Below the pieces are notes generated by a model. The model was not told the origin of the DNA, made no database searches, and saw nothing but the letters and a program-made list of their open reading frames with translations. A stretch of DNA of 64,000 bases, from positions 1-64,000 of the forward strand of contig NZ_SMBY01000010.1 in assembly GCF_004342665.1 (NCBI RefSeq). Direction: 5' to 3'. Position 1 is the stretch's first letter; every line of letters starts with the position of its first letter. Shown here piece after piece: positions 32,397 to 45,116 of this stretch. The DNA is from Samsonia erythrinae. Lineage in GTDB: Bacteria > Pseudomonadota > Gammaproteobacteria > Enterobacterales > Enterobacteriaceae. Position numbers and translations under genes: made by a program.

Positions 32397-33032
32397 TCAC
32401 TCTTCTGGGGACGTTTGTTCGTCTTCTGGTTTTTTCTTCTTGCGCAGTTTATGCCAGATCTTGCCTTCCTGTCCGCGCCATAGGCGCTGGATGTTGTCGT
32501 GGTGGCGCATCAATATCAGGCAGGAAAGCATCGCGACCGGGAAGGTGAACTGGGGTTTGAACCACCAAACGTAAAACGGCGCGATGAGCGCGCTGACGAT
32601 GGCGCCAAGCGAGGAGTAACCGCTCAACAGCACGGTCAGCAGCCAGGTGCCTGTCATCACGCCCGTCAGATCCCAACCGATAGGGGCAATCGCGCCGAAG
32701 GCCGTCGCGACGCCTTTACCGCCGCGAAAATGGAAAAAGATCGGATAGATATGGCCGAGGCAGGCGGCAATGGCGGTCAAGCCAAGATACAGCGGGGGGA
32801 TGCCCAGCGCGTAAGCCGCCCAAACGGGCAACATGCCTTTTAGCACATCGAAAACCAGTACGGTCGCCGCGGCAGCCTTGCCGCCAATACGCAGTACGTT
32901 AGTCGCTCCCGGATTCTTCGAGCCGTGTTGACGAGGATCGGGGAGCCCGGCAATCCGGCAGAACAAAATCGCGCTGGAAATCGATCCACACAGATACGCG
33001 ATTATTATCATACCAAGCGCGATAACACTCAT
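32397..33032 (-). CDS. plsY: Glycerol-3-phosphate acyltransferase PlsY
   Basis: 211 residues. Polytopic inner-membrane enzyme that transfers an acyl group from acyl phosphate to glycerol 3-phosphate, the first step of phospholipid synthesis. Conserved motifs [21 protein letters not shown] and [14 protein letters not shown] are present. The start [17 protein letters not shown] matches the family, so the in-frame extension to 33137 is rejected. Ends in a charged K/E/P tail. Divergent from folB, as in E. coli. Confidence 0.97.
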   Translation of the reverse strand: MSVIALGMIIIAYLCGSISSAILFCRIAGLPDPRQHGSKNPGATNVLRIGGKAAAATVLVFDVLKGMLPVWAAYALGIPPLYLGLTAIAACLGHIYPIFFHFRGGKGVATAFGAIAPIGWDLTGVMTGTWLLTVLLSGYSSLGAIVSALIAPFYVWWFKPQFTFPVAMLSCLILMRHHDNIQRLWRGQEGKIWHKLRKKKKPEDEQTSPEE

Positions 33033-33154
33033 AACGCCATTCCGTTCAATTGAGGGATGTTTAATAAGAGTCGTTTTACTCTTCTCATCTGTGGATAATA
33101 CGCACATTCCGTCGGAAGTGGTATCCGACAGCGACAAAAACAGAGAATGGCGTG

Positions 33155-33508
33155 ATGGATATCGTATTTATTGAAGAGCTTACCGTAATCACTACTATTG
33201 GCGTTTACGATTGGGAACAGACCATCCAGCAGAAACTGGTGTTCGATATCGAACTGGGCTGGGATAACCGTCAGGCTGCGGCCAGCGATGATGTTCGCGA
33301 CTGTCTGAGCTATGCTGATGTCAGTGAGGCGGTGATTGCGCATGTGGCCGGTAAGCGTTTTGCGCTGGTAGAACGCGTGGCCGAAGAAGTCGCACAGCTG
33401 TTAATGCAGCGTTTCGCGATCCCCTGGTTGCGCATCAAACTCAGCAAACCCGGCGCAGTGGCGCAGGCGCGTCAGGTGGGGGTGATTATTGAGCGCGGTA
33501 CGCGATAA
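33155..33508 (+). CDS. folB: Dihydroneopterin aldolase
   Basis: 117 residues. Converts 7,8-dihydroneopterin to 6-hydroxymethyl-dihydropterin in folate synthesis. [20 protein letters not shown], the [11 protein letters not shown] segment with catalytic glutamate, and the lysine in RIKLSKPGA are conserved. ATG 33155 fits E. coli FolB; GTG 33152 just upstream would add one residue. Confidence 0.97.
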   Translation: MDIVFIEELTVITTIGVYDWEQTIQQKLVFDIELGWDNRQAAASDDVRDCLSYADVSEAVIAHVAGKRFALVERVAEEVAQLLMQRFAIPWLRIKLSKPGAVAQARQVGVIIERGTR

Positions 33509-33581
33509 ATCTGATTTAACAGAATAAATAATGAATTACTTGCAACTAAATCGTAACCTAACCAGTCTATAAGCCTGTTAT

Positions 33582-33615
33582 AGCGGCTCGCGGAAGTGCG
33601 CGCCGCTTTTTTTTT
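33582..33615 (+). terminator. Terminator after folB
   Basis: AGCGGC (33582-33587) pairs with GCCGCT (33602-33607) with further G-C pairing inside, followed by a run of nine T. Confidence 0.85.
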
Positions 33616-33718
33616 GGCAAATATCGGCTTCACCCACCGGCGCCGATACGCGTGTAGCGTTATCAGCTCTGCGAGTAAGCGATATTCTGTTTTTTTTATG
33701 AGAGGCAAGGATTTCTAG

Positions 33719-34537
33719 ATGGCTGACCTGCATTCATTGCTAATTGCATTTATTCTCGGCGTGGTCGAAGGATTGACCGAGTTTTTGCCCGTATCGTCTA
33801 CGGGGCATATGATCATTGTGGGCCATTGGCTGGGGTTTACGGACGAGAAAGCCAAAACGTTTGAAGTCATTATTCAGTTGGGTTCTATTCTGGCGGTCGT
33901 CGCGATGTTCTGGCGTCGTCTCTTTGGTTTGATCGGCATTCACTTTGGTGGTGTGCCACATGAAGGGCATACGGCTGGCCGACTGAAATTGACGCACATT
34001 TTGCTGGCGATGATCCCCGCGGTGGTGCTTGGACTGGTTTTCCATAACGTCATTAAATCGCTGTTTTATCCACAGAATGTGATGTATGCGCTGGTGGTCG
34101 GCGGCTTTCTGTTATTAGCGGCTGAATGGCTTAAGCCTAAAAAACCGCTTGCCGTCGGGCTGGATGATATTACGCATCGTCAGGCGTTTATGATTGGCTG
34201 TTTTCAGTGTCTGGCGCTGTGGCCCGGTTTCTCACGCTCCGGCGCGACGATTTCCGGCGGGATGCTGGTCGGGGTCAGTCGTTATGCCGCTTCCGAGTTT
34301 TCGTTCATTCTGGCGGTGCCGATGATGATGGGGGCGACCGTACTGGATCTCTACAAAAGCTGGCATTTCCTGTCACTGGCCGATGTACCGATGTTTGCGG
34401 TCGGGTTTGTGACGGCGTTTATCGTGGCGCTGATTGCGATTAAAACGTTCCTGCAAGTCATCAAACGCATCTCGTTTGTGCCGTTCGCGATTTATCGTTT
34501 TATCGTCGCGGGCGTCGTTTATATGGTGTTTATGTAA
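33719..34537 (+). CDS. uppP: Undecaprenyl-diphosphate phosphatase (bacitracin resistance)
   Basis: 272 residues (bacA). Polytopic inner-membrane enzyme that dephosphorylates undecaprenyl diphosphate to recycle the lipid carrier for peptidoglycan and other envelope polymers. Family motifs [20 protein letters not shown] near the N-terminus and [18 protein letters not shown] near residue 165 are intact. RBS GAGAGGCAAGGA upstream. Same place as in E. coli, between folB and cca. Confidence 0.98.
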   Translation: MADLHSLLIAFILGVVEGLTEFLPVSSTGHMIIVGHWLGFTDEKAKTFEVIIQLGSILAVVAMFWRRLFGLIGIHFGGVPHEGHTAGRLKLTHILLAMIPAVVLGLVFHNVIKSLFYPQNVMYALVVGGFLLLAAEWLKPKKPLAVGLDDITHRQAFMIGCFQCLALWPGFSRSGATISGGMLVGVSRYAASEFSFILAVPMMMGATVLDLYKSWHFLSLADVPMFAVGFVTAFIVALIAIKTFLQVIKRISFVPFAIYRFIVAGVVYMVFM

Positions 34538-34556
34538 ACGTTGTCCGGGTAACGAG

Positions 34557-34585
34557 AGGCCGCGCATTGCGCGGCCTTTCTTTTA
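34557..34585 (+). terminator. Terminator after uppP
   Basis: AGGCCGCGC (34557-34565), ATT loop, GCGCGGCCT (34569-34577), then TTCTTTT. The T tract reaches into the cca stop region. Confidence 0.88.
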
Positions 34586-35827
34586 TGATGTCGCGGATAC
34601 ATCCGGCTGCTGCGCTTTCCAGTCTGCCAGCGCGCGTATACGGCGGCGCGTGAGTTCATGGCGGACGTCAATGCCTTTAAAGCCGTCGGCGACAACGTCG
34701 GCGCTGCCGACCTGACTGGCGATGCGGAAGGCTTCTCGCAGGTAGTCGCCTTGTGGATAAGGGTGCTCTTCAAAACCGGTCCGTCCTCTGGCGTCGGCTT
34801 CGCTGGTCAGCGCTAACTGCGCCAGACGCTGCGGCTTGCGCCAGACGTCGATCGCATCAAATAACTTCAGCAACGTTTTCGGTTGCAGCACCTGCACCGT
34901 GTGAATCAGATCGTGGTATTCCGCAACCAGTTTCGCCAAATCACGGATGGGGTTAGGCACGCGCAAACGCTGGCACAGCGCCTCAACCAGCTTGACGCCG
35001 GCCGGGCCGTGCCCGTGGTGGCTCGGCCATAATTCGCGGGGCGTTAGCCCTTTCCCTAAATCGTGGCACAGCGCGGCAAAACGCACATCGATCTCCGGAC
35101 TGAGGCGGGCAGCCATTGCCAATGTCATCATCGTATGAATGCCCGTGTCGATTTCAGGATGCCATTTTGCCGGGGCAGGCACGCCGTACAGCTTATCGAC
35201 CTCAGGGAACAGGATGGCGAGCGCGCCACAGTGTCGCAGTACCTGAAAATAGACCGCCGGCGAGGCGGTGCCGAGCGCTTTTTCCGTCTCTTTCCAGACG
35301 CGCTCTGGCGTCAGATAAGCCAGTTCCCCGCCCTGCGTCATTTTTGTCATCAGCGTCATGGTTTCTTCCGCAATCCGGAAGCCAAGATGGGCAAAACGCG
35401 CCGCAAAACGGGCAACGCGCAACACCCGTAACGGATCTTCACTGAAGGCATCGGAAACGTGGCGCAGTAAGCGATTCTCAAGATCGCGGCGGCCATGATA
35501 AGGGTCGATCAGGTCGCCCTGCTCGGTGCGCGCCATGGCGTTGATGGTTAAATCGCGGCGTAGCAAATCCTGCTCTAACGTGACATCCGGCGCGGCATGG
35601 CAGACAAAACCGGTATAGCCCGTGCCGGATTTGCGTTCGGTTCGGGCCAGCGCGTACTCCTCGCGGCTAACGGGGTGTAAGAAGACGGGAAAATCCTTTC
35701 CAACCTGCTGGTAGCCCTGCGCAAGCAGGCATTCTGGCGTCGCGCCCACCACCACCCAATCTTTCTCTGTTACGGGTAAATCAAGCAGGCTGTCCCGCAC
35801 AGCGCCGCCGACAAGGTAGATCTTCAA
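34583..35827 (-). CDS. cca: Multifunctional CCA tRNA nucleotidyltransferase
   Basis: 414 residues (E. coli 412). Adds or repairs the 3' CCA of tRNAs. N-terminal nucleotidyltransferase with [20 protein letters not shown] (catalytic aspartates in EKDWVVV) and the [10 protein letters not shown] nucleotide-selecting region. C-terminal HD domain ([25 protein letters not shown]) gives the phosphatase/phosphodiesterase activities of the bacterial enzyme. The last residues run into the uppP terminator of the opposite strand. Confidence 0.98.
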   Translation of the reverse strand: MKIYLVGGAVRDSLLDLPVTEKDWVVVGATPECLLAQGYQQVGKDFPVFLHPVSREEYALARTERKSGTGYTGFVCHAAPDVTLEQDLLRRDLTINAMARTEQGDLIDPYHGRRDLENRLLRHVSDAFSEDPLRVLRVARFAARFAHLGFRIAEETMTLMTKMTQGGELAYLTPERVWKETEKALGTASPAVYFQVLRHCGALAILFPEVDKLYGVPAPAKWHPEIDTGIHTMMTLAMAARLSPEIDVRFAALCHDLGKGLTPRELWPSHHGHGPAGVKLVEALCQRLRVPNPIRDLAKLVAEYHDLIHTVQVLQPKTLLKLFDAIDVWRKPQRLAQLALTSEADARGRTGFEEHPYPQGDYLREAFRIASQVGSADVVADGFKGIDVRHELTRRRIRALADWKAQQPDVSATS

Positions 35828-35904
35828 CGTCGGGCTCCTGAATCAATGGCCAATATCTGGCAACATTCTATCATCTTTACGTGGCGGCGTTGTCCGCGCA
35901 AAAA

Positions 35905-35928
35905 AATGCCTGCGTGGCGGCAGGCATG
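35905..35928 (-). terminator. Terminator after ygiM
   Basis: ATGCCTGC and GCAGGCAT pair around 35907-35928 on a G-C rich stem; on the minus strand an A run in the plus strand (TTTTTT as read) follows. Lies between ygiM and cca. Confidence 0.6.
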
Positions 35929-35936
35929 TCATCAGA

Positions 35937-36557
35937 TTAGCTCATCCAGCGATCGTTTTTCTTCTTGCGGGGGATGATGTGCGGCAACAACAGACCAAGC
36001 AGGAGACCGATGCCGGCAACACCGCCGCCGTACATAAACCATTGCAGGATGATAGTCCGCTGTTTATCGTCCAACTGGACATTCGCCGCGCTGACTTTCT
36101 TCTGCGCGACGATAAGTTGATTTTTCAGATCCTGATTTTCCTGGCGTAACCCGTTGATAATATCATCGCTTGCTGCCACTTTTTGCTGCATGTCAGCCGT
36201 CCGCTGGTTCCAGGTCTGATCGATATTATTCAGTTTTTCGGTCAGGTCTTTGACCTGATTTTCCAGTTCCGGTACTCGTGTGCGCAGGCTTGGCGTTTCG
36301 CTGAGCTGATCAAGCGGTATCCAGGTGGTGCGATTTTTTTCATCACGGATTTGCGCGTAGCCTGCGTTTTCGTTCACGCTGAGCAGCGTGACCTGATCGC
36401 CGGCATTCAACGTACCGACGATACGGTATTGATTGCCCGGGCCGCTATGGACATACGTCAATAATTCATCGGAAATGAAGCGTTTCTCTTCCGCCTGCGC
36501 GCTCCAGCTCAGCGTGAGAGAAAATAAAGTGAAACAAAGTAAGCCTAATTTCTGCAT
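35937..36557 (-). CDS. ygiM: SH3-domain membrane-anchored protein YgiM
   Basis: 206 residues, same length as in E. coli. Signal peptide (LGLLCFTLFSLTLSWSAQA), bacterial SH3 domain (~25-90, VHSGPGNQYRIVGTLNAGDQ, TWIPLDQLS), a coiled coil (~95-165) and a C-terminal transmembrane helix (FMYGGGVAGIGLLLGLLLPH) followed by basic residues. Family TIGR04211. Precise role unknown; E. coli ygiM is tied to cell-envelope processes. Divergent from ygiF. Confidence 0.95.
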   Translation of the reverse strand: MQKLGLLCFTLFSLTLSWSAQAEEKRFISDELLTYVHSGPGNQYRIVGTLNAGDQVTLLSVNENAGYAQIRDEKNRTTWIPLDQLSETPSLRTRVPELENQVKDLTEKLNNIDQTWNQRTADMQQKVAASDDIINGLRQENQDLKNQLIVAQKKVSAANVQLDDKQRTIILQWFMYGGGVAGIGLLLGLLLPHIIPRKKKNDRWMS

Positions 36558-36820
36558 AAGATCATTATGTTGCGTGAATGGTGGTCTGATAGTAGAGGCT
36601 TAAGTCTGACGAGGCAATGTGTAAACCGAAATGAGAACAGTCTTAGAAGGTGGCGAACGGGGAGTTAAGCAGGAAAAAGGGCGTAGCCAACATTATGTTT
36701 GCATAAGAAATGCGCGCTTGTTCGCAGGTGAAAAAGAGTCTGTGTGGTAAGGGTGGTCAGGTGAAGTAAAATGTTATTTACTGACATGATAATGAACGCG
36801 ATTCTGGTGCTGTGAATGCT

Positions 36821-38152
36821 ATGAGTGAAGAAATTGAACTGAAGTTTATTGTTCATCCCGACGGCGTGGAATCGCTGCTGACGCAGCTGGCTGAGTGGGA
36901 GAGTGATTACAGCCAGTATGAGCACATGCGCGCTCAGCGCCTGAGCAATACCTATTACGAAACGCCTGATAATTACCTGCGCCGCAATGGCATTGGTTTG
37001 CGCATCCGCGGTGATAACCAGCGCTACGAGATGACGGCGAAAACTGCGGGTAAGGTGATTGCCGGGCTGCACCAACACCCCGAATACAATGTCGCGTTGG
37101 AAAATGCCGAGCTGGATCTCAGCCGGTTTCCGGTTGAGATTTGGCCGGAGGATTGCGATGTGGCGTCGCTGCAACAGTCGCTTATCCCGCTGTTCAGTAC
37201 GGATTTTACCCGTGAAAAGTGGGTGTTTACTTACCACCAAAGCGTGATTGAAGTCGCCCTGGATCGCGGTGAAATTCGTGCCGGCGCGTTGAGCGAACCC
37301 CTGTGCGAACTGGAAATGGAGCTAAAGCTGGGGCAGACCCACCATCTGTTGGCGTTGGCAAAAGAGATCGCGGAATTTGGCGGTTTGCGACAAGGCTGCC
37401 TCAGTAAAGCCGCACGGGGGTCTCATCTGGCGAAAGGCAATCCGGTTCGTCCGTGTCTTCCCCTGAATCGGCTGGTCGTGGATGCGAAAGCCAATATCGA
37501 TCAGGCCATTCGCGCGGCGCTGGAGCAGGCGTTGAATCACTGGCAGTACCATGAAGAACTGTGGGTCAGAGGTGATTCTGCCGCGCGTGAGGCCCTGCCG
37601 CAGGCCAGCGCGTTAATGCGGGAAATGCTGGTGCTGGTGGGGGGGGGCGTACCCCGTAAAGTCACCACGCTTTTTCGCTCTGCGCTTGCCAGTCTGGAAG
37701 CCCGTCTGCAAGGCCCCGACGGTGCGGAGATGTGTTATAGCGTGGACTATCTGCAAAGTAAGTTGGTACTGACTTCCTGGCTGGTCGAATCAGGCTGGCG
37801 CGATTATATGGATAATAAAGATCGCATTAAGCTACAGGGCTCTTTCAAGCGTTTTGCCGATATTATGCTGAGCCGCACCGCAGCGGAGCTGAAAAGCGCA
37901 TTTTCCTCCCCTCTGACGGAGGTACAGTACGAACAGCAAGCTCCCCGTCTGCAACGCTCTCTTTATGCTTTTCTTCTCTTATCCGGCGCTTATCCGGCAG
38001 AGCAGGTAGAGGCTTACGTTGAACACTGGCGGGGGTTGCTACAGGCGGTTGAACAATTCGCCGTCGATCGCGCCTCTGCGATGCAGTTGGAAACCTGCCG
38101 TAAAGCGACGCAGATGTTGTCTCCGTTCTGGTTACATAGCGGCGGACAGTAA
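36821..38152 (+). CDS. ygiF: Inorganic triphosphatase (CYTH-CHAD)
   Basis: 443 residues. N-terminal CYTH domain with the signature EIELKF (residues 3-8) and the tunnel residues in RIRGDNQRYEMTAKTAG. C-terminal CHAD domain (~220-440), which is predicted to bind polyphosphate. E. coli YgiF hydrolyses tripolyphosphate. ATG 36821 is used; an in-frame GTG at 36812 would add three residues. Followed after 52 bp by glnE, as in E. coli, and probably co-transcribed. Confidence 0.95.
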   Translation: MSEEIELKFIVHPDGVESLLTQLAEWESDYSQYEHMRAQRLSNTYYETPDNYLRRNGIGLRIRGDNQRYEMTAKTAGKVIAGLHQHPEYNVALENAELDLSRFPVEIWPEDCDVASLQQSLIPLFSTDFTREKWVFTYHQSVIEVALDRGEIRAGALSEPLCELEMELKLGQTHHLLALAKEIAEFGGLRQGCLSKAARGSHLAKGNPVRPCLPLNRLVVDAKANIDQAIRAALEQALNHWQYHEELWVRGDSAAREALPQASALMREMLVLVGGGVPRKVTTLFRSALASLEARLQGPDGAEMCYSVDYLQSKLVLTSWLVESGWRDYMDNKDRIKLQGSFKRFADIMLSRTAAELKSAFSSPLTEVQYEQQAPRLQRSLYAFLLLSGAYPAEQVEAYVEHWRGLLQAVEQFAVDRASAMQLETCRKATQMLSPFWLHSGGQ

Positions 38153-38204
38153 CCGTTAACGGCCGCTTGCCGGAGAGGACAGGCGGCGCATCAAGGGAAC
38201 CCTC

Positions 38205-41060
38205 ATGTCGATACTTCCTGTGCCAGCTCTACCAGTGCTTTTAGCGGAACATGCTCAGCGGGCGTTATCGCGTTTGCGCGAGGCGGCGCCTGATGAACCG
38301 GTATCAGACAGCGACGCTGCCGTGCTGGCATTGAGTGATTTTGTCAGCGATGCGCTGGTGCTGCACCCCGACTGGTGGCAACGGATCCATCAACAACCGC
38401 CGCAGCCGGAAGAGTGGCGACACTACGCCGACGTGTTGAATGACGCGATGGCCAGCGTGACCGATGAGAATACGCTGATGGCGACGTTGCGTCGGTTCCG
38501 CCGCCAGATGTTAACGCGAATTGCATGGTCGCAGGCGTTGCAAACCAGTTCGACGGAACAGACGCTGCGTCAGCTCAGCGAACTGGCCGAGGCGATGATT
38601 GTCGCCGCCAGAGACTGGCTGTATCAGGCCTGTTGCCGTGAGTGGGGGACGCCCTGCAACGCGCAGGGCGTCGCTCAGCCGTTGCTGATTCTGGGAATGG
38701 GCAAGCTGGGCGGCGGCGAGCTTAACTTCTCTTCGGATATCGACCTGATCTTTGTCTATCCCGAAAATGGTCAAACGCAGGGCGGACGACGCGAGTTGGA
38801 TAACGCGCAGTTTTTCACCCGCCTGGGACAGCGGCTCATCAAGGTGCTGGATCAGCCGACGTTCGATGGTTTCGTTTACCGTGTGGATATGCGGTTGCGT
38901 CCCTTTGGCGACAGCGGGCCACTGGTGTTCAGCTTCGCGGCGATGGAGGATTACTATCAGGAACAAGGGCGGGACTGGGAGCGCTACGCAATGGTCAAAG
39001 CCCGCCTGATGGGAGGGATGGAGGATGCTTACAGTCAGGAGTTACGCCGTATGCTGAAGCCCTTCGTCTTTCGTCGCTACATCGATTTCAGCGTGATTCA
39101 GTCGCTGCGCAATATGAAAAGCATGATTGCCCGTGAGGTCAGGCGTCGGGATTTGCGTAATAACATCAAGCTGGGAGCAGGCGGCATCCGGGAGATCGAA
39201 TTTATTACCCAGGTGTTCCAACTGATCCGCGGCGGGCGTGAACCGGGTTTACAGGCGCGCGCGCTGCTGCCTACGCTCCAGCATATCGGTACGCTGGGGC
39301 TATTGACGCCGCAGCAGGTGCGCGATCTCAGTGAATCGTATCTGTTTCTGCGTCGGCTGGAAAACCTGTTGCAGGCCATTGCCGATGAGCAGACGCAAAC
39401 GTTGCCGGATGATGCATTGAACCAGCAGCGGCTGGCGTGGGGCATGGGGTTTGACCGTTGGGAACGATTGAACTCAACGCTGTTACAGCATATGCAGGCG
39501 GTGCGCCGCGTGTTCGACGATCTGATTGGCGACGATGCGCCGGACAGTCAGGATATCCCCGAACATGGCAGCTACAGCAGCCTGTGGCAGGACGCGCTGG
39601 ATGACGGTGATCTGGCTCCGCTGACGCCGCACCTGACGGAAGCGGTACGTGAACAGCTGATGAAGACGGTTGTTGAATTTCGTAAAGACGTGGCGAAACG
39701 CACAATAGGGCCGCGCGGACGTGATGTGCTGGATCAACTCATGCCGTGTTTGCTGGCGGAAGTCTGCGCCCGTCAGGAGGCGGATACGGTGTTGTCCCGT
39801 TTGACGCCGCTGCTGCTGGGGATCGTCACCCGTACTACCTATCTCGAACTGTTGCTGGAGTCCCGGGCCGCGCTGGCGCAGTTGATCCGCCTGTGCGAGG
39901 CTTCGCCGATGGTTGCCAGCCAGTTGGCGCGTTATCCTCTGCTGCTGGATGAGCTGCTTGACGCCTCGACGCTGTATCAGCCGACGGCGCCGGAGGCGTA
40001 TTCCGATGAGCTACGTCAGTATTTGCTGCGTGTGCCTGAGGATGATGAAGAGCAACAGTTAGAGGCGGTGCGCCAGTTCAAACAGTCTCAGTTATTACGC
40101 ATTGCCGCCGGCGACATCGGCGGCGTGCTGCCGGTGATGAAAGTAAGCGACCACTTAACCTATCTGGCGGAAGCGATTATTGCCGCGGTCGTTCAGCAAG
40201 CGTGGGGGCAGATGGTGCAGCGCTATGGTCAGCCTTCCCATTTGCAGCATCGGGAAGGACGCGGGTTTGCCGTCATTGCTTATGGCAAGCTGGGGGGCTG
40301 GGAACTGGGTTACCGTTCCGATCTGGATCTGGTGTTTTTACTGGACTGTCCGGCGGATGTCATGACGGATGGTGAACGCAGTATCGATGGTCGCCAGTTT
40401 TATCTGCGCCTTGCGCAGCGCGTCATGCACCTGTTTAGCACCCGCACGTCATCAGGCATTCTGTATGAAGTGGATGCCCGTCTGAGGCCGTCGGGCGCCG
40501 CCGGTATGCTGGTGAGCACGATTGAAGCGTTCGACGACTATCAGCGCAATGAGGCATGGACGTGGGAGCATCAGGCGCTGGTACGGGCGCGTATGGTATA
40601 CGGCGAAAGCGGCGTGCAGCAGAAATTCGAGTCCATTCGCCGCCGTATTCTCTGCACGGCGCGTGACGCAGACACCCTGCGTACCGAAGTGCGTGAGATG
40701 CGGGAAAAAATGCGTCAGCATCTGGCAAACAAAGATAAAGCGCTTTTTGATATAAAAACCGACGCGGGCGGGATTACGGACATTGAATTTATCGTCCAGT
40801 ATCTGGTGCTGCGTTACGCCGCGCAGGAGCCGCGTTTAACCCGTTGGTCGGACAATGTGCGTATTCTGGACCTGTTGGCGCAGCATGGCGTGATGGAAGA
40901 GCGCGAAGCCAATGCGCTCAAGCTGGCCTACGTGACCATGCGTGATGCATTGCACCGTCTGGCGTTGCAGGAATTGTCAGGACGGGTCAGCAAAGATCGG
41001 TTCGTTGCTGAGCGAGAGCAGGTGCTGGTCAGTTGGAATAAATGGTTGTCGGGCGCGTAA
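38205..41060 (+). CDS. glnE: Bifunctional glutamine synthetase adenylyltransferase/deadenylase
   Basis: 951 residues (E. coli 946). It adenylylates and deadenylylates glutamine synthetase (GlnA) in nitrogen regulation, controlled by the PII protein. Two homologous nucleotidyltransferase domains are seen: N-terminal deadenylylase ([20 protein letters not shown], ~165) and C-terminal adenylylase ([20 protein letters not shown], ~690), each followed by a helical GlnD/PII-type domain. No frameshift. Confidence 0.98.
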   Translation: MSILPVPALPVLLAEHAQRALSRLREAAPDEPVSDSDAAVLALSDFVSDALVLHPDWWQRIHQQPPQPEEWRHYADVLNDAMASVTDENTLMATLRRFRRQMLTRIAWSQALQTSSTEQTLRQLSELAEAMIVAARDWLYQACCREWGTPCNAQGVAQPLLILGMGKLGGGELNFSSDIDLIFVYPENGQTQGGRRELDNAQFFTRLGQRLIKVLDQPTFDGFVYRVDMRLRPFGDSGPLVFSFAAMEDYYQEQGRDWERYAMVKARLMGGMEDAYSQELRRMLKPFVFRRYIDFSVIQSLRNMKSMIAREVRRRDLRNNIKLGAGGIREIEFITQVFQLIRGGREPGLQARALLPTLQHIGTLGLLTPQQVRDLSESYLFLRRLENLLQAIADEQTQTLPDDALNQQRLAWGMGFDRWERLNSTLLQHMQAVRRVFDDLIGDDAPDSQDIPEHGSYSSLWQDALDDGDLAPLTPHLTEAVREQLMKTVVEFRKDVAKRTIGPRGRDVLDQLMPCLLAEVCARQEADTVLSRLTPLLLGIVTRTTYLELLLESRAALAQLIRLCEASPMVASQLARYPLLLDELLDASTLYQPTAPEAYSDELRQYLLRVPEDDEEQQLEAVRQFKQSQLLRIAAGDIGGVLPVMKVSDHLTYLAEAIIAAVVQQAWGQMVQRYGQPSHLQHREGRGFAVIAYGKLGGWELGYRSDLDLVFLLDCPADVMTDGERSIDGRQFYLRLAQRVMHLFSTRTSSGILYEVDARLRPSGAAGMLVSTIEAFDDYQRNEAWTWEHQALVRARMVYGESGVQQKFESIRRRILCTARDADTLRTEVREMREKMRQHLANKDKALFDIKTDAGGITDIEFIVQYLVLRYAAQEPRLTRWSDNVRILDLLAQHGVMEEREANALKLAYVTMRDALHRLALQELSGRVSKDRFVAEREQVLVSWNKWLSGA

Positions 41061-41189
41061 GGTTCTTTCATGGGATATCGCCGCCATGCAGCGAGCGCCA
41101 CGGTGCGGTGGCGTGTCATGAGGGTGCCTGTGATAGTATGTACGCAGAGAGTTTTACGCGCATTATGCGAAATAAGCCTGGAGTAGAGG

Positions 41190-42626
41190 ATGAAAGTGAC
41201 GCTGCCTGATTTCCGTCAAGCGAATGTGTTAGTGGTTGGGGATGTCATGCTGGATCGATACTGGTATGGGCCGACCAGCCGGATTTCACCCGAGGCGCCG
41301 GTGCCGGTGGTCAAGGTTGATACGATAGAAGAGCGACCCGGCGGCGCGGCGAACGTCGCGATGAACATTGCCGCGCTGGGGGCGGGGGCACGTCTGGTGG
41401 GGCTCACCGGAATTGATGATGCGGCCCGCGCGCTGAACGCCAAGCTGGGCGAAGTGAACGTAAAGTGTGATTTTGTCTCTGTTCCCACACATCCGACCAT
41501 CACCAAGCTGCGCGTGCTGTCGCGTAATCAGCAATTGATCCGACTGGATTTCGAAGAAGGTTTTGCGGGCATTGATCCCCAGCCGATTGTCGAACGTATT
41601 CAACTGGCGCTGCCGAAAATTGGTGCGCTGGTGTTGTCTGACTATGCAAAAGGCGCATTAGCGCAAGTGCAAATCATGATTCAGACCGCGAAAGCGGCGG
41701 GGGTTCCGGTGCTGATTGACCCGAAAGGCACCGACTTTGCCCGCTACCGCGGCGCGACGCTGTTGACGCCGAACCTGTCTGAATTTGAAGCTGTGGCAGG
41801 GCGTTGTAAAACGGAACAGGAACTGGTTGATCGCGGCATGCAACTGGTGGCCGATTACGATCTCTCTGCGTTGCTGATTACCCGCTCCGAGCAGGGCATG
41901 ACGCTGTTACAGCCGGGTCAAGCCCCGCTGCATTTGCCAACGCAGGCGCAGGAAGTGTATGACGTGACCGGTGCGGGCGATACGGTGATTGGGGTGCTGG
42001 CAGCAGCGCTGGCGGCGGGCAACCCGCTGGATGAAGCCTGCTTCCTGGCGAATGCCGCCGCAGGCGTGGTGGTCGGTAAGCTGGGAACCTCAACGGTAAC
42101 TCCGATTGAGCTGGAAAATGCCGTCCGTGGCCGTGCCGATACCGGGTTTGGCGTGATGACGGAACAACAGCTGAAAGATGCCGTTGAACTGGCGCGCCAG
42201 CGGGGTGAGAAGATCGTGATGACTAACGGTTGTTTCGATATCCTGCATGCCGGGCACGTGTCCTATCTGGCAAACGCCCGCAAGCTTGGCGACCGCTTAA
42301 TTGTGGCGGTAAACAGCGATGCCTCAACCCAACGTCTGAAGGGGCCGACGCGTCCCGTCAATCCCCTGCCTCAGCGCATGATTGTCCTGGGGGCGCTGGA
42401 GGCGGTTGACTGGGTTGTGCCCTTTGAAGAGGATACCCCGCAAAGGCTGATTGCCGGCATCCTGCCGGATATTCTGGTGAAAGGCGGAGACTATCAGCCG
42501 CATGAAATCGCCGGTAGTGAGGAAGTCTGGGCTAACGGTGGGGAAGTGAAGGTGCTGAATTTTGAGGACGGTTGTTCTACGACGAACATCATCAACACGA
42601 TTAAAGCCAGCGCGTCTAAGTCTTAA
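41190..42626 (+). CDS. hldE: Bifunctional heptose 7-phosphate kinase / heptose 1-phosphate adenylyltransferase
   Basis: 478 residues (E. coli 477). Makes ADP-D-glycero-D-manno-heptose for the lipopolysaccharide inner core. The N-terminal PfkB-type kinase has [15 protein letters not shown] and the catalytic segment [14 protein letters not shown] (~265). The C-terminal cytidylyltransferase-like domain has [16 protein letters not shown] (~350). RBS GGAGTAGAGG. After glnE, as in E. coli. Confidence 0.98.
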   Translation: MKVTLPDFRQANVLVVGDVMLDRYWYGPTSRISPEAPVPVVKVDTIEERPGGAANVAMNIAALGAGARLVGLTGIDDAARALNAKLGEVNVKCDFVSVPTHPTITKLRVLSRNQQLIRLDFEEGFAGIDPQPIVERIQLALPKIGALVLSDYAKGALAQVQIMIQTAKAAGVPVLIDPKGTDFARYRGATLLTPNLSEFEAVAGRCKTEQELVDRGMQLVADYDLSALLITRSEQGMTLLQPGQAPLHLPTQAQEVYDVTGAGDTVIGVLAAALAAGNPLDEACFLANAAAGVVVGKLGTSTVTPIELENAVRGRADTGFGVMTEQQLKDAVELARQRGEKIVMTNGCFDILHAGHVSYLANARKLGDRLIVAVNSDASTQRLKGPTRPVNPLPQRMIVLGALEAVDWVVPFEEDTPQRLIAGILPDILVKGGDYQPHEIAGSEEVWANGGEVKVLNFEDGCSTTNIINTIKASASKS

Positions 42627-42670
42627 AACAGATCGCTGACGGCGTCGATGCCGTTCAGGCCGCAAGCTAA

Positions 42671-42704
42671 TGATCCTCGCCCTGCACATCACGGTCGGGG
42701 ATCA
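42671..42704 (+). other. Imperfect hairpin between hldE and ligA
   Basis: TGATCC (42671-42676) pairs with GGATCA (42699-42704), with partial pairing inward and no following T run. It may stabilise the hldE 3' end. Its weight as a terminator is low. Confidence 0.3.
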
Positions 42705-42707
42705 TAA

Positions 42708-44804
<2,097 letters not shown>

Positions 44805-44808
44805 GCGG

Positions 44809-45024
44809 GTGGAGAAAGAGGACCTGATCGAGATCGCGGCCGTGCAAATGCCTTTTGGTAAATATAAAGGGCGGGTATTGATCGATTTGCCGGAAGAGTA
44901 TCTGCTGTGGTTTTCCCGCAAGGGCGAATTTCCTAAAGGTCGCCTGGGAGAGTTAATGCAGCTTACGTTAGCCATTAAAATCGAAGGGCTGCAAGGGCTG
45001 GTGACGCCCCTGAAACGTCCCTGA
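44809..45024 (+). CDS. ypeB: DUF3820 family protein YpeB
   Basis: 71 residues. DUF3820: MPFGKYKGRVLIDLPEEYLL and LPEEYLLWFSRKGEFPKGRL are the family core. Function unknown. Starts with GTG or ATG after AGCGGGTGG: the frame read here begins at 44809, 4 bp after ligA. The ligA-ypeB pair is also adjacent in E. coli, so the pair moved together. Confidence 0.92.
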   Translation: MEKEDLIEIAAVQMPFGKYKGRVLIDLPEEYLLWFSRKGEFPKGRLGELMQLTLAIKIEGLQGLVTPLKRP

Positions 45025-45025
45025 A

Positions 45026-45051
45026 CCGGCGGGCGCTTACCGCCGGGCTTT
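45026..45051 (+). terminator. Terminator after ypeB
   Basis: CCGGCGG (45026-45032) and CCGCCGG (45040-45046) with a 7-nt loop, then GCTTTCC. A short T run makes it moderate. A second G-rich imperfect hairpin (CCGAAGG..CCTTTCGG, 45071-45094) may serve the convergent chemoreceptor gene. Confidence 0.6.
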
Positions 45052-45116
45052 CCTTCATATTCTTCTGATGCCGAAGGGGGGGCTACTCCTTTCGGCAATC
45101 TTGATAAAATAAATCC